This document shows, one piece after another, positions 42,529 through 50,940 of a DNA stretch of 64,000 bases. Position numbers and translations under genes: made by a program. Numbering within the stretch: the first letter of the stretch is position 1; each line of letters begins with the position of its first letter. This DNA comes from CAYLZO01 sp964387775. GTDB taxonomy: Bacteria > Chloroflexota > Anaerolineae > JAAYZQ01. Below the pieces are notes generated by a model, which saw nothing but the letters and a program-made list of their open reading frames with translations, was not told where the DNA came from and made no database searches. The DNA is taken from positions 1-64,000 of the forward strand of contig CAYLZO010000001.1 in the NCBI GenBank assembly GCA_964387775.1, read 5' to 3'.

Positions 42529-44688
42529 ATGTCTTTGGTTGCACAGGAAAACCAACCTTGGCGCGAAGGTCATTCTGCCGGGGCGCAGAACCGAACTCGG
42601 CCGTTCAGCTTGAGCCGCCAGCAAGCCCTCGTCGCCGGCGGGCTGGGGCTGATCGTCCTGCTGGGCGCCTTTCTGCGTTTCTACAAGCTGGGCGCGTACA
42701 GCATCGGCAACAGCTATTACGCGGCGACGGTCAAGAGTATGTTGACCTCGTGGCACAACTTTTTTTTCGCCGCCTTTGAGCCGGGCGGCTCGGTGACGGT
42801 CGACAAGCCGCCGCTGGGCTTCTGGTTCCAGGCGGCGTCGGCCTACCTATTCGGCGTCAACGGCTTTGCCCTGGCGCTGCCCCAGGCCCTGGCCGGCACC
42901 CTGTCGATCCCGCTGCTCTACGGGCTGGTCCGGCGCCAGTTCGGGCGCTGGGCGGGCCGGGTCGCCGCCCTGGCGCTGGCCGTACTGCCCGTGGCCGTCT
43001 CGGCCGAGCGGAACAACACCATCGACGGGCTGCTGGTGTTCGTCCTGCTGCTGGCCGCCTGGGCCTTCTGGCGGGCGACGCGCGGCGGCCGGCTCCGCTA
43101 CTTGCTGCTGGGCGCCGTGCTCGTCGGCCTGGGATTCAACGTCAAGATGCTCCAGGCGTTTCTGCCCCTGCCGGCGTTCTACGGGCTCTACCTGCTGGGC
43201 GCCCGCACCCGCTGGTGGAAGCGCTTCGTCCACCTGGGGCTGGCGACGGCCGTGTTGCTGGCCATCTCGCTGTCGTGGGCCGTCGCCGTGGACCTGACGC
43301 CGCCCGAGAGCCGGCCCTACATCGGCAGCAGCGAGGACAACACGGTCATGGAGCTGATCGTCGGCCACAACGGCCTCAAGCGTCTCAACGTCCTCTCGTT
43401 TTTCAGCGACGACGGCGGCGACGGCCAGGTCGTCGCGCGGCCGGCCGGTGCACCGCCACCTCAGGCGGGCGTCCGGCCGCTGCCCGGCGGGCAGGGCAAT
43501 CCGCCGCCGCCGCCGGGCGGGGCGTTGAATCCGCCCGACGACCGGCCGCCACCGCCCGGAGATGGCCAACAAGGGCAACCCGGTCCGGCCGGCGGCCCCG
43601 GCCGCACGTCCGAGGTGGGCGAGGCCGGCTGGCTGCGCCTCTTCACCGAGCCGCTGGTCGGCGAGGCGGGCTGGCTGCTGCCCGTGGCGCTGCTGAGCCT
43701 GCCGCTGGCGCTGGCCGTGCTGGGCCGCCCCCGGCCCCTCGGCAAGAAGGCGCCTTTGAAGGCGCAAGCCCCCGTCCCGGGGGCGGACGCCCCGGGACGG
43801 GGCTTGGCGCAAAAAAGCCATCCCTGGCGGCTTGGTAAAAAGCACCTGGCCCTGGCGCTGTGGGCCGGTTGGCTGCTGCCCGAGGTCGTCTATTTCACCT
43901 TCAACTCGGCCCTGTGGCACGCCTACTACCTGATCATGCTCGGCCCGCCGCTGGCCGCGCTGGTGGGCGCAACGGCCTGGGCGCTGTGGCGGCTGTCCCG
44001 GCGGCGGAGGTGGCTGCCGCTGCTGACGATGGCCTTGATCGCGGGCGTGACCCTGTGGGTGCAGCTCAACGCCCTGCGCGAGTATCTGACCTACACGGCC
44101 CTCGTGCTGGCCGCGGCGGTGCCGCTGTTTCTCGGCGGGCTGGCATTGCTCGACTGGGCGGGGCAGCAGAAGCGGTGGGCTCTGGCCCGCGTGGGTTTCA
44201 GCCTGGCCATCCTGTCGCTGGCCGTGGCGCCCCTGCTCTGGTCGGCGGCTACGGCACTGAACGAGAATCCCAACGTGCCCCTGCCCCGCTCCGGGCCGGA
44301 CACCGGCCAGGCGCAGGCCCGCATGTCCGACACGCTCTCGCCGGCCCAGGACGCGATTCTCGACTACCTGCTGGCCCACACCGGCCCCGACGACTATCTC
44401 GTCGCCGGGCTCAGCTCGCACGACGTGTCGGGCTACATCATCGAGACCGGCCGCCCGGCGCTGACCTTTGGCGGCTTTAACGGCGGCGACGACGTGGTGA
44501 CGGTCGAGAAACTGGCCGAGATGGTCGAGCGCGGCGAGCTGCGCTACGTGCTCGGCGGGCGGGAGCTGGCCCAGCGCAAGCCCGAGATCGGCCAGTGGGT
44601 GGAGCGCACCTGCACGCCTGTCAAAGCACCCGGCGCAACGACGATGGATCGCGGACAGCCCACGGTTCTGTACGATTGTGGCGGGTAG
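42529..44688 (+). CDS. membrane glycosyltransferase, GT39/ArnT-like (PMT_2)
   Basis: A 719-aa integral membrane protein with about a dozen helices. The first loop motif SWHNFFFAAFEPGGSVTVDK carries the acidic residue typical of lipid-linked mannosyl/arabinosyl transferases. KPPLGFW and AERNNTIDGLLVF follow. A long Pro/Gly loop (about residues 310-370) and a C-terminal extracytoplasmic domain (YLVAGLSSHDVSGYIIETG) match large Chloroflexota/actinobacterial members. GGAGGTCAAA precedes the ATG. An in-frame palindrome (43761-43810) adds an Ala/Pro/Gly-rich stretch between two helices. A GtrA gene follows. The acceptor is unknown. Confidence 0.88.
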   Translation: MSLVAQENQPWREGHSAGAQNRTRPFSLSRQQALVAGGLGLIVLLGAFLRFYKLGAYSIGNSYYAATVKSMLTSWHNFFFAAFEPGGSVTVDKPPLGFWFQAASAYLFGVNGFALALPQALAGTLSIPLLYGLVRRQFGRWAGRVAALALAVLPVAVSAERNNTIDGLLVFVLLLAAWAFWRATRGGRLRYLLLGAVLVGLGFNVKMLQAFLPLPAFYGLYLLGARTRWWKRFVHLGLATAVLLAISLSWAVAVDLTPPESRPYIGSSEDNTVMELIVGHNGLKRLNVLSFFSDDGGDGQVVARPAGAPPPQAGVRPLPGGQGNPPPPPGGALNPPDDRPPPPGDGQQGQPGPAGGPGRTSEVGEAGWLRLFTEPLVGEAGWLLPVALLSLPLALAVLGRPRPLGKKAPLKAQAPVPGADAPGRGLAQKSHPWRLGKKHLALALWAGWLLPEVVYFTFNSALWHAYYLIMLGPPLAALVGATAWALWRLSRRRRWLPLLTMALIAGVTLWVQLNALREYLTYTALVLAAAVPLFLGGLALLDWAGQQKRWALARVGFSLAILSLAVAPLLWSAATALNENPNVPLPRSGPDTGQAQARMSDTLSPAQDAILDYLLAHTGPDDYLVAGLSSHDVSGYIIETGRPALTFGGFNGGDDVVTVEKLAEMVERGELRYVLGGRELAQRKPEIGQWVERTCTPVKAPGATTMDRGQPTVLYDCGG
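43761..43810. repeat. in-frame palindrome inside the GT39 gene
   Basis: GGCGCAAGCCCCCGTCCC and its near-perfect complement, CGGGACGGGGCTTGGCGC, around GGGGGCGGACGCCC. It encodes AQAPVPGADAPGRGLAQ in a cytoplasmic or periplasmic loop. A related sequence lies at 3854. Confidence 0.65.
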
Positions 44689-44698
44689 GGAGGTTGCC

Positions 44699-45208
44699 GT
44701 GAGATCGTCTTTCGTCACTCGCACCCGATTCGCCGTTTCGGCGGCCCGGAGACAGCCCGGTGAGCGCAACGCGGACTGGCGTCCACTGGGAGCGGGCCTG
44801 TGGAAGGTTCAGGTCCTCAAGTTCCTGGCCGTGGGCGTGCTCAACACGGGGGTAGACGCCATCCTCTACCTGGCGCTGACCCGCTGGCTGGGCCTGGCCG
44901 CGCTGCCAGCCCTGGCAAAGGGGGTTTCCTACAGCGCCGGCGTGGTCAACAGCTTTTACTGGAATCGCACCTGGACGTTTCGCGCGTCAAACGCCGGCAA
45001 CCTGGGGACATTCGTTGCCTTCGCCCTGGCCAACCTGGCGGCGCTGGGCCTCAACGCCGGCGTGATGCACTTGGTGCTGAACGTGGTCGGCCTGCCGGAG
45101 GCAGTGGCGTTTGTGGCAGCTACCGGTGTTACGTTTGCCTGGAATTTCGGCCTCAGTAAATTCGTCGTCTTTCGGTCGGACACGGATGCTACGGATTCCA
45201 CGGATTAG
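44699..45208 (+). CDS. GtrA-family membrane protein
   Basis: A 169-aa protein with four transmembrane helices of the GtrA/DPMS fold: KFLAVGVLNTGVDAILYLAL, GVVNSFYWNRTWTF (the conserved N-x-W-T-F loop), then FALANLAALGLN and a last FAWNFGLSKFVVF. GtrA proteins flip or assist lipid-linked sugars used by GT39 and GT2 enzymes, and both are adjacent. GTG 44699 has GGGAGG at ideal spacing. The last nine residues (DTDATDSTD) are encoded by an inverted repeat, which also supplies the TAG stop. Confidence 0.88.
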   Translation: MRSSFVTRTRFAVSAARRQPGERNADWRPLGAGLWKVQVLKFLAVGVLNTGVDAILYLALTRWLGLAALPALAKGVSYSAGVVNSFYWNRTWTFRASNAGNLGTFVAFALANLAALGLNAGVMHLVLNVVGLPEAVAFVAATGVTFAWNFGLSKFVVFRSDTDATDSTD

Positions 45209-45248
45209 CTGCTGCCTGTTATCCGTGAAATCCGTCCAATCCGTGTCC
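45178..45248. repeat. ATCCGTGTCC-type inverted repeat overlapping the gtrA 3' end
   Basis: GGACACGGAT and further CGGATT words on the left, ATCCGTG and ATCCGTGTCC on the right. The left arm codes for the GtrA C-terminus. Related words at 34258-34310. Confidence 0.6.
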
Positions 45249-45319
45249 AAAGCAGAATCAGGCGTAATGTTGAGCGGGCTAGAGCATCTGATCCAGTGAG
45301 AACCTGAGCAGGGAGAACC

Positions 45320-45466
45320 ATGTCGAGTTTGTCAATCGTATTGCCGGCCTACAACGAAGAAGAGAACGCCGCCGCCGCCGTCAAGGAGGTGGCGGCCGTG
45401 GCCCGGCAGTTGGGTATCGAGTACGAGATCATCCTCGTCAACGACGGCAGCCGGCGGCGCTCCTGA
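45320..45466 (+). pseudogene. truncated family 2 glycosyltransferase
   Basis: Forty-eight residues of a GT2 (dolichol-phosphate-mannose-synthase-like) enzyme: SLSIVLPAYNEEENAAAAVK and EYEIILVNDGSR. Then RRRS and TGA, and the rest of the gene is absent. The convergent coiled-coil gene ends only 21 bases later. A good GGGAGAACC ribosome site remains. GT39-GtrA-GT2 is a common functional trio for lipid-linked sugar transfer, so a complete GT2 is expected. Deletion or misassembly is the likely reason. Confidence 0.8.
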
Positions 45467-45486
45467 TCGGGCGAGCCGCCGCGTCT

Positions 45487-46551
45487 CTACACGTCTATTG
45501 ACGTGCCACAATAGTCGCAGACGATCGTTCGCGCGCCCGGGGCCGGGGGTGAGAGCCGCCCGCCGCAGGCCGGGCAGTGGGTCGGGGCTTCTCCGGCCGG
45601 CTCTACCGGAGTGGCCTCGGCCGGATCTGCCGTTTCCGGGGCAGCGGGCGCGGAATCGAGCTGGCCGCCCTGGACGAACTTGAGCAAGCTGGCCCACACC
45701 TCGTTGGTGGTGTCCTCCAGGCGCAGCGTCACCTCGCCGTGCAGCCCCGACGTGTACTCGTGGAAGCGCAGGTGGAGCAACTCTTTGTGGCCCAGGAACT
45801 TTTTCTCGTCCTCGGCTTCCAGCTCGGCGACGTTGGCGACGGTCGATTCCCACAGCTTCTCCTGGACCAGTTCCGACTCGGTGGTGATAAAGAGGATCTT
45901 TTTGGTGGCCTTTTTCTCGCGCTGCTCAAAGAGGAGCCGGTCGTCGGTCAGGAACAGGATGCCCTCCGGCTCGTCGGGGTGGTTGGTCCAGACGGCCTCG
46001 CCGGCCGCGACGCCGTGTTCGTCCGGCTGGAGGTCGAACGAGGCGGTGTCCAGCGCGTCGAGCATGAACTCGACCGCGTCGAATTCCGATTCGAGCTGGC
46101 GCAGGGGCTCCTGAACCGAATCGTACAACCCCCGCACGTCACGCTCGGCGGTGTCGAGCTGGGATTCGAGGCGGTCCAGGTTGTGCTCCAGGCGATCCAG
46201 CGCCCGGTCGGCGAGCACGCTGCGGCCGCAGAGCCGCTCGATCTCTTGGCCCAGATCGTCGAGGCGAGGGACCTCGTCCCGGAGGACGTCGAGGGCTTCG
46301 CGGCGGCGCTCGGGCCAGCCCTCACTTAGCGTCTCCGCCCGCGCCTCCCAGTCCTGGCTGTAGTGATAGCCCCGGCCGGCCAGCTCGTCGATCCGATGGG
46401 GCAGGGCCTCGATCTGGCCGGTCACGTCCTCGATCTCGTCCCGCAGGTGGCCCAGCGTAACCCGGCTGGACAGCCGATCCCACTCTGAACACAATTCTTC
46501 AAATCGCTCCGCCCGCTTTTCTGCTGGCGATTTCTGATCCGCGTTGCTCAT
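45487..46551 (-). CDS. coiled-coil protein with C-terminal zinc ribbon
   Basis: A 354-aa soluble protein. Residues about 1-165 are long heptad-rich helices (LGHLRDEIEDVTGQIEALPH, LDRLEHNLDRLESQLDTAER). Residues about 185-280 form a PH/GRAM-like beta segment (EGILFLTDDRLLFEQREKKA). A Pro/Ala linker follows, and the C-terminus is a zinc ribbon, HCPACGGRL...VCDYCGT. The combination suggests a scaffold that senses or binds a partner through the ribbon. No known family name can be given. It diverges from the DUF1566 gene. Confidence 0.65.
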   Translation of the reverse strand: MSNADQKSPAEKRAERFEELCSEWDRLSSRVTLGHLRDEIEDVTGQIEALPHRIDELAGRGYHYSQDWEARAETLSEGWPERRREALDVLRDEVPRLDDLGQEIERLCGRSVLADRALDRLEHNLDRLESQLDTAERDVRGLYDSVQEPLRQLESEFDAVEFMLDALDTASFDLQPDEHGVAAGEAVWTNHPDEPEGILFLTDDRLLFEQREKKATKKILFITTESELVQEKLWESTVANVAELEAEDEKKFLGHKELLHLRFHEYTSGLHGEVTLRLEDTTNEVWASLLKFVQGGQLDSAPAAPETADPAEATPVEPAGEAPTHCPACGGRLSPPAPGARTIVCDYCGTSIDV

Positions 46552-46578
46552 GTAGCTCCTCCTTCAAACGGTTGCTGG

Positions 46579-47205
46579 ATGGCAGGAATGATACCACAGT
46601 TGGGCCGAATGGGCAATGGGGACCCTTCGACGGGCTCGGGGCAAGCTGGAACCATCACCGACCAAGCTACCGGCTTGATGTGGATGCAGGCTGACAGCGG
46701 CATGACACTGACCTGGGAGGAGGCCCTGGCCTACGCCGAGTCCGCCGAGTACGCGAGCTACGACGACTGGCGCCTGCCCAACGCCAAGGAACTCCAGAGC
46801 ATCGTGGATTACAGCCAGGCGCCCGACGCCCAGGACCCGGCCCAGGCCGGCCCGGCCATCGACCCGGTCTTTGACGTCAGCTCCGACGACGCCTACTTTT
46901 GGACCAGCACGACCCACGTCGAAGGCCCCCGAGGGGACTCTGCGGCTTACATCGCCTTTGGCGAGGCCTGGGGTTGGATGGAGCAGCCGCCCGGCTCGGG
47001 CGACTACACCCTGCTCAACGTCCACGGCGCGGGCGCGCAGCGCAGCGATCCCAAGTCCGGCGACCCCGGCGACTACCCCTACGGCCACGGTCCCCAGGGC
47101 GACGTGGTGCGCATCTACAACTATGTGCGGCTGGTGCGTGACGCCGAACCGGTGGCAGAGCCGGAGCACACCCTCTACCTGCCCCTCGTGTTGCGCGACG
47201 GGTGA
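46579..47205 (+). CDS. DUF1566 (Lcl C-terminal-like) protein, probably 5'-truncated
   Basis: A 208-aa frame made almost wholly of a DUF1566 domain: TITDQATGLMWMQ, WEEALAYAESAEYASYDDWR, LPNAKELQSIVDYS, YFWTSTTH and VRIYNYVRLVRD. It ends in TLYLPLVLRDG, the tail seen on exported proteins here. No signal peptide is present, and the start lies only 27 bases from the divergent gene, so the 5' part is probably lost. In the typical NGDGTITD opening, a STGSGQA-coding repeat is inserted (46618-46652). Confidence 0.7.
   Translation: MAGMIPQLGRMGNGDPSTGSGQAGTITDQATGLMWMQADSGMTLTWEEALAYAESAEYASYDDWRLPNAKELQSIVDYSQAPDAQDPAQAGPAIDPVFDVSSDDAYFWTSTTHVEGPRGDSAAYIAFGEAWGWMEQPPGSGDYTLLNVHGAGAQRSDPKSGDPGDYPYGHGPQGDVVRIYNYVRLVRDAEPVAEPEHTLYLPLVLRDG
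46618..46652 (+). repeat. in-frame STGSGQA-coding repeat
   Basis: GACCCTTCGACGGGCTCGGG and GCAAGC, encoding DPSTGSGQA and splitting the usual NGDGTITD motif of DUF1566. It resembles the short repeat in the hydrolase gene at 31432. Confidence 0.55.
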
Positions 47206-47243
47206 GCGTCGATCTGCCGCACTTTCCCCAAGACACGATTTCG

Positions 47244-47252
47244 TGCTATAAT
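47244..47252 (+). promoter_or_regulatory. extended -10 promoter of the two-component operon
   Basis: TGCTATAAT, a perfect -10 with the TG extension, 22 bases before the response-regulator start; no clear -35. Confidence 0.6.
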
Positions 47253-47273
47253 CTGAGCCGGGGGAGGTCGGAC

Positions 47274-47962
<689 letters not shown>

Positions 47963-47966
<4 letters not shown>

Positions 47967-49401
47967 CCCGCTCTCTGGCCTTCAAACTGGTCCTCGCCTT
48001 TTTGCTGGTGAGCATCGCCGGCGCGGCGCTGACCGCCCTCTTTGCCCGCTGGGCCACCTACCGGGAATTCGAGCAACTGGTGCTGGAACAATCGCAGAGC
48101 AATTTCGTGACCAGTGCCACGGCCTACTATGGGGTGAATGGCTCGTGGCAGGGGGTTCACGAATACTTTCGGCTCGGCGCGGCAGGCGCGCCCCAACCCC
48201 AGCCGCCCGAGCAGCAACTGCGCCCGCCGCCCCAGCCCGCCCCCTGGGAGAGGGTGCAGCGACCCCAGCCGCCCTACGTCTTTGCCCTGGCCGACGCGGA
48301 GGGCACGATCGTCCTGCCCGCCGGGCCGTACCGCCTCGGCGACCAAGTCCCGGCTGACGATCTGAGCCAGGGCGTGGCCGTCGAGGTGGACGGCAAGGTC
48401 GTGGGCACGGCGCTGGTCACCGGCGAGAGCCCGCCGTTGGCTGCTCAGGAGGTCCGCTACCTATCCCGCACCAACCGAGCCTCTGTCTATGCGGCGCTGG
48501 CCGCCGTCGTCATCGCCCTGGTCCTGGGGGTTGTCCTGGCCCGCAGCCTCACCCGTCCGGTGCGCGAGCTGACGGCCGCCACCCGGGCGCTGGCCCGGGG
48601 CGACCTGGAACCACAGGTGCCCGTCCGCTCCCAGGACGAGCTGGGTGAGCTGGCCTCCTCCTTCAACNNNNNNNNNNGACGAACCAGCGACTATGCCCCG
48701 CGGAACCATCAACGGAGTCAGCCTCTACTAACGACCTGCGCCGCCAGATGACGGCCGACATCGCCCACGACCTGCGCTCGCCGCTGACGGTCATGGCCGG
48801 CTACCTGGAGGCCCTGCGCGACGGCGTGCTCCAACCCACCGCCGAGCGATTCGAGATGATGCACCAAGAAGCCCGCTACCTGCGTCGCCTGGTCGAGGAC
48901 CTGCGCACCCTGTCGCTGGCCGACGCCGGCGAGTTGACGCTCATGCGCCAGCCCGTCCTGCCCTCCGAGTTGCTGGCGCGGACCCGGGCGGCGCACGAGC
49001 CGCAAGCCCGGCAGCTCGGGATCGACCTCCGGCTCGCGGCCAGCGACGACGTCCCGCCGGTGGAAGCCGACCCCGAGCGTTTGGCCCAGGTGCTCGACAA
49101 CCTGGTCAGCAATGCCCTGCGCCACACCCCCGCCGGCGGCTGGATTGCCCTGGGCGCGGCCCCCAACACGGGCCACGTGTTGCTGACCGTCCAGGATAGC
49201 GGCGAGGGGATTGCCCCGGAGCAACTGCCCCACATCTTTGACCGCTTCTACCGGGGCGACCCAGCCCGCCAGACCGACGAGGGCGAGTCGGGCCTGGGCC
49301 TGGCCATTGCCAAGTCGCTGGTCGAGCTGCATGGGGGCCACATCTCGGTGGAGAGCCAGCAGGGCCGGGGGACGACCTTTAGGATCTCGCTGCCGGCCTA
49401 A
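47963..49401 (+). CDS. sensor histidine kinase, interrupted by an assembly gap
   Basis: Membrane kinase partner of the upstream regulator. Signal-anchor helix about residues 8-28; an extracytoplasmic Pro-rich sensor region (GAPQPQPPEQQLRPPP); second helix about 180-200; and a HAMP domain (SLTRPVRELTAATRALARGD). The gap at 48668 follows. Downstream are DHp with IAHDLRSPLTVM (phospho-His), N-box DNLVSNALRHT, G1 VQDSGEGI and G2 GESGLGLAIAK. Bases 48678-48729 after the gap encode TNQRLCPAEPSTES, unlike any kinase linker, and probably come from a bad contig end. Confidence 0.85.
48668..48677. other. assembly gap (10 N) in the histidine kinase gene
   Basis: Ten Ns between HAMP and DHp domains; about 50 bases after it do not fit the gene. 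Confidence 0.95.
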
Positions 49402-49472
49402 ACGAGCAAACTCCGCAGCAAATGGAGAAAGCGGGGCACGTCCAGGTCAAATAACGCCGCCAGGCGGCCCAT
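49398..49472 (-). CDS. possible 24-aa small protein
   Basis: ATG 49472 with GGAGG seven bases upstream and a TAG stop sharing bases with the kinase stop on the other strand. Sequence MGRLAALFDLDVPRFLHLLR plus SLLV, an amphipathic helix. It starts just outside MITE copy D and is convergent to the kinase. It may be real or accidental. Confidence 0.3.
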   Translation of the reverse strand: MGRLAALFDLDVPRFLHLLRSLLV

Positions 49473-49487
49473 GCACCTTCCTCCACC

Positions 49488-49558
49488 GGTAGTGGTTACA
49501 CGTTGACTGATGGGGGCCGGATTTTACCCGCCCCCATCAGTCAACACCTACCACGACC
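49488..49558. mobile_element. MITE-like palindrome, copy D
   Basis: Left arm GGTAGTGGTTACACG and inner TTGACTGATGGGGGC pairing with GCCCCCATCAGTCAA; the right outer arm is degenerate. Flanks CCTCCACC (49480-49487) and CCTCCGCC (49559-49566) match at 7 of 8. Confidence 0.6.
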
Positions 49559-49649
49559 CCTCCGCCAACAGGATGGGTCCATTATAGGACAAAACCCAAC
49601 CCAGGACAAAGACTCACCTTGGTCTTGCTTTTCCTCTTGCCGGCTCTTG

Positions 49650-49658
49650 TGGTACAAT
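49650..49658 (+). promoter_or_regulatory. extended -10 promoter for the cinA-like gene
   Basis: TGGTACAAT, the same form as upstream of polA; GAGGGGGG ribosome site before ATG 49688. Confidence 0.5.
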
Positions 49659-49687
49659 AGCCAGCACACTTCTGAGGGGGGAATTCC

Positions 49688-50914
49688 ATGCGCGCCGAGA
49701 TTATCACGACAGGAACCGAACTGCTGTTGGGCCAGATCGACGACACGAATGCCACCTATCTGGCCCGCCAGTTGCGCGACCTGGGCATCGACCTCTACTT
49801 TCGGAGCACCGTGGGTGACAACGAGGCGCGCATCTGCCAGGCGTTGGAGCAGGCCCTGGCCCGGGCCGACGTCGTGCTGACCACCGGCGGGCTGGGTCCC
49901 ACCGTGGACGACGTGACCCGCGACGCCGTGGCCCGCGTCACCGGCCGCGAGTTGGTGCTCTACCCCGAGCTGCTGGCCCAGATCGAGGCATTTTTCGCCC
50001 GCTTTGGCGCGACGATGAGCGACAACAACCGCCGCCAGGCCTACCTGCCCCAGGGCTGCATCCCCATCGAGAATCCGGTGGGCACCGCGCCGAGTTTCAT
50101 CGTGGAGGTGGAGCCGCGCCCCGAGCAGCGTCGAGGGGGAGGCACGATCATCACCCTGCCCGGCGTGCCCCGCGAGATGCGCTACCTCATGGAGCAGGCC
50201 GTCGTGCCCTATCTGCACCGGCGGTTGGGCCGGCGCGAGGTGCTCGTCACCCGCATCTTGCGCACCGTGGCCGTGGGCGAGAGTCGCATCGACCAGGCCC
50301 TGGCCGACCTGGAGGAGGCGGCCAACCCCACCGTCGGCCTGTCCGCCCATCCGGGCCAGACCGACGTGCGCATCGTGGCCAAGGCCGCCAGCCAGGCCGA
50401 AGCCGAGGCCCTCATCGGCGGCGTCGAGGCCCAGGTCCGCCAGCGCCTGGGGCCGGCCATCTATGCCACGGGCGACGCGAGCCTCGAAGCCGTGCTCGCC
50501 GGCCTGCTGCGGGAGCGGGACGCCTCGTTGGCCGTGGCCGAGACCCTGACCCAGGGCGACGTCACCCGGCGCCTGAGTGCCCAGCCCGACGTCTTTTGCG
50601 GGGGCCTCGTAGCGCGTGACGGGGCAGCCTTGGCCCACCTCCAGGGCCTGGAGGGGGAGGCGTGGCACAAAGAAGCCGGGGCCGTGGCCCTGGCCGAGGG
50701 GCTGCGCCACGCCTGGCAGGTCACCCACGGCCTGGTGGTGCTCGGCGACGAGGCGGAGCGAGCCTGGGTGGCCGTCGCCGGCCCCGAGGGCGTGGACACC
50801 CGCCGGCTGCGCTTCCAGGGCCGGGACGCCCGCGCCCGGGTGTGGACGACGACCCTGGCCCTGGAATTTCTGCGCCGCCTGCTGCTGGGCCTGGCCGAGG
50901 GCTGGGCCGGCTGA
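49688..50914 (+). CDS. cinA: CinA-family protein with degenerate amidohydrolase domain
   Basis: A 408-aa protein. The N-terminal MPT-binding-like domain is typical: AEIITTGTELLLGQIDDTNA, VLTTGGLGPTVDDVTRDAVA and TIITLPGVPREMRYLMEQAV, the ADP-ribose/NMN-linked pyrophosphatase module of CinA. The C-terminal PncC-like domain should read AES(C)TGG. Here it is VAETLTQGDVTRRLS, without the catalytic Ser, so nicotinamide-nucleotide deamidation is probably lost. EVEPRPEQRRGGGTI contains about ten residues extra compared with relatives. An extended -10 box precedes it. Confidence 0.85.
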   Translation: MRAEIITTGTELLLGQIDDTNATYLARQLRDLGIDLYFRSTVGDNEARICQALEQALARADVVLTTGGLGPTVDDVTRDAVARVTGRELVLYPELLAQIEAFFARFGATMSDNNRRQAYLPQGCIPIENPVGTAPSFIVEVEPRPEQRRGGGTIITLPGVPREMRYLMEQAVVPYLHRRLGRREVLVTRILRTVAVGESRIDQALADLEEAANPTVGLSAHPGQTDVRIVAKAASQAEAEALIGGVEAQVRQRLGPAIYATGDASLEAVLAGLLRERDASLAVAETLTQGDVTRRLSAQPDVFCGGLVARDGAALAHLQGLEGEAWHKEAGAVALAEGLRHAWQVTHGLVVLGDEAERAWVAVAGPEGVDTRRLRFQGRDARARVWTTTLALEFLRRLLLGLAEGWAG

Positions 50915-50940
50915 GATAGAGATAGAGATCGGAGATAGAG
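50913..50940 (+). repeat. short GAGATA tandem before the subtilase gene
   Basis: Imperfect GAGATA repeats, covering the end of the cinA stop and the region where the subtilase ribosome site would be. Confidence 0.5.

Noticed and set aside
45464..45466. TGA in the GT2 fragment as a second selenocysteine codon.
   Set aside because: No GT2 similarity after the TGA, no suitable hairpin, and the frame soon runs into the convergent gene.
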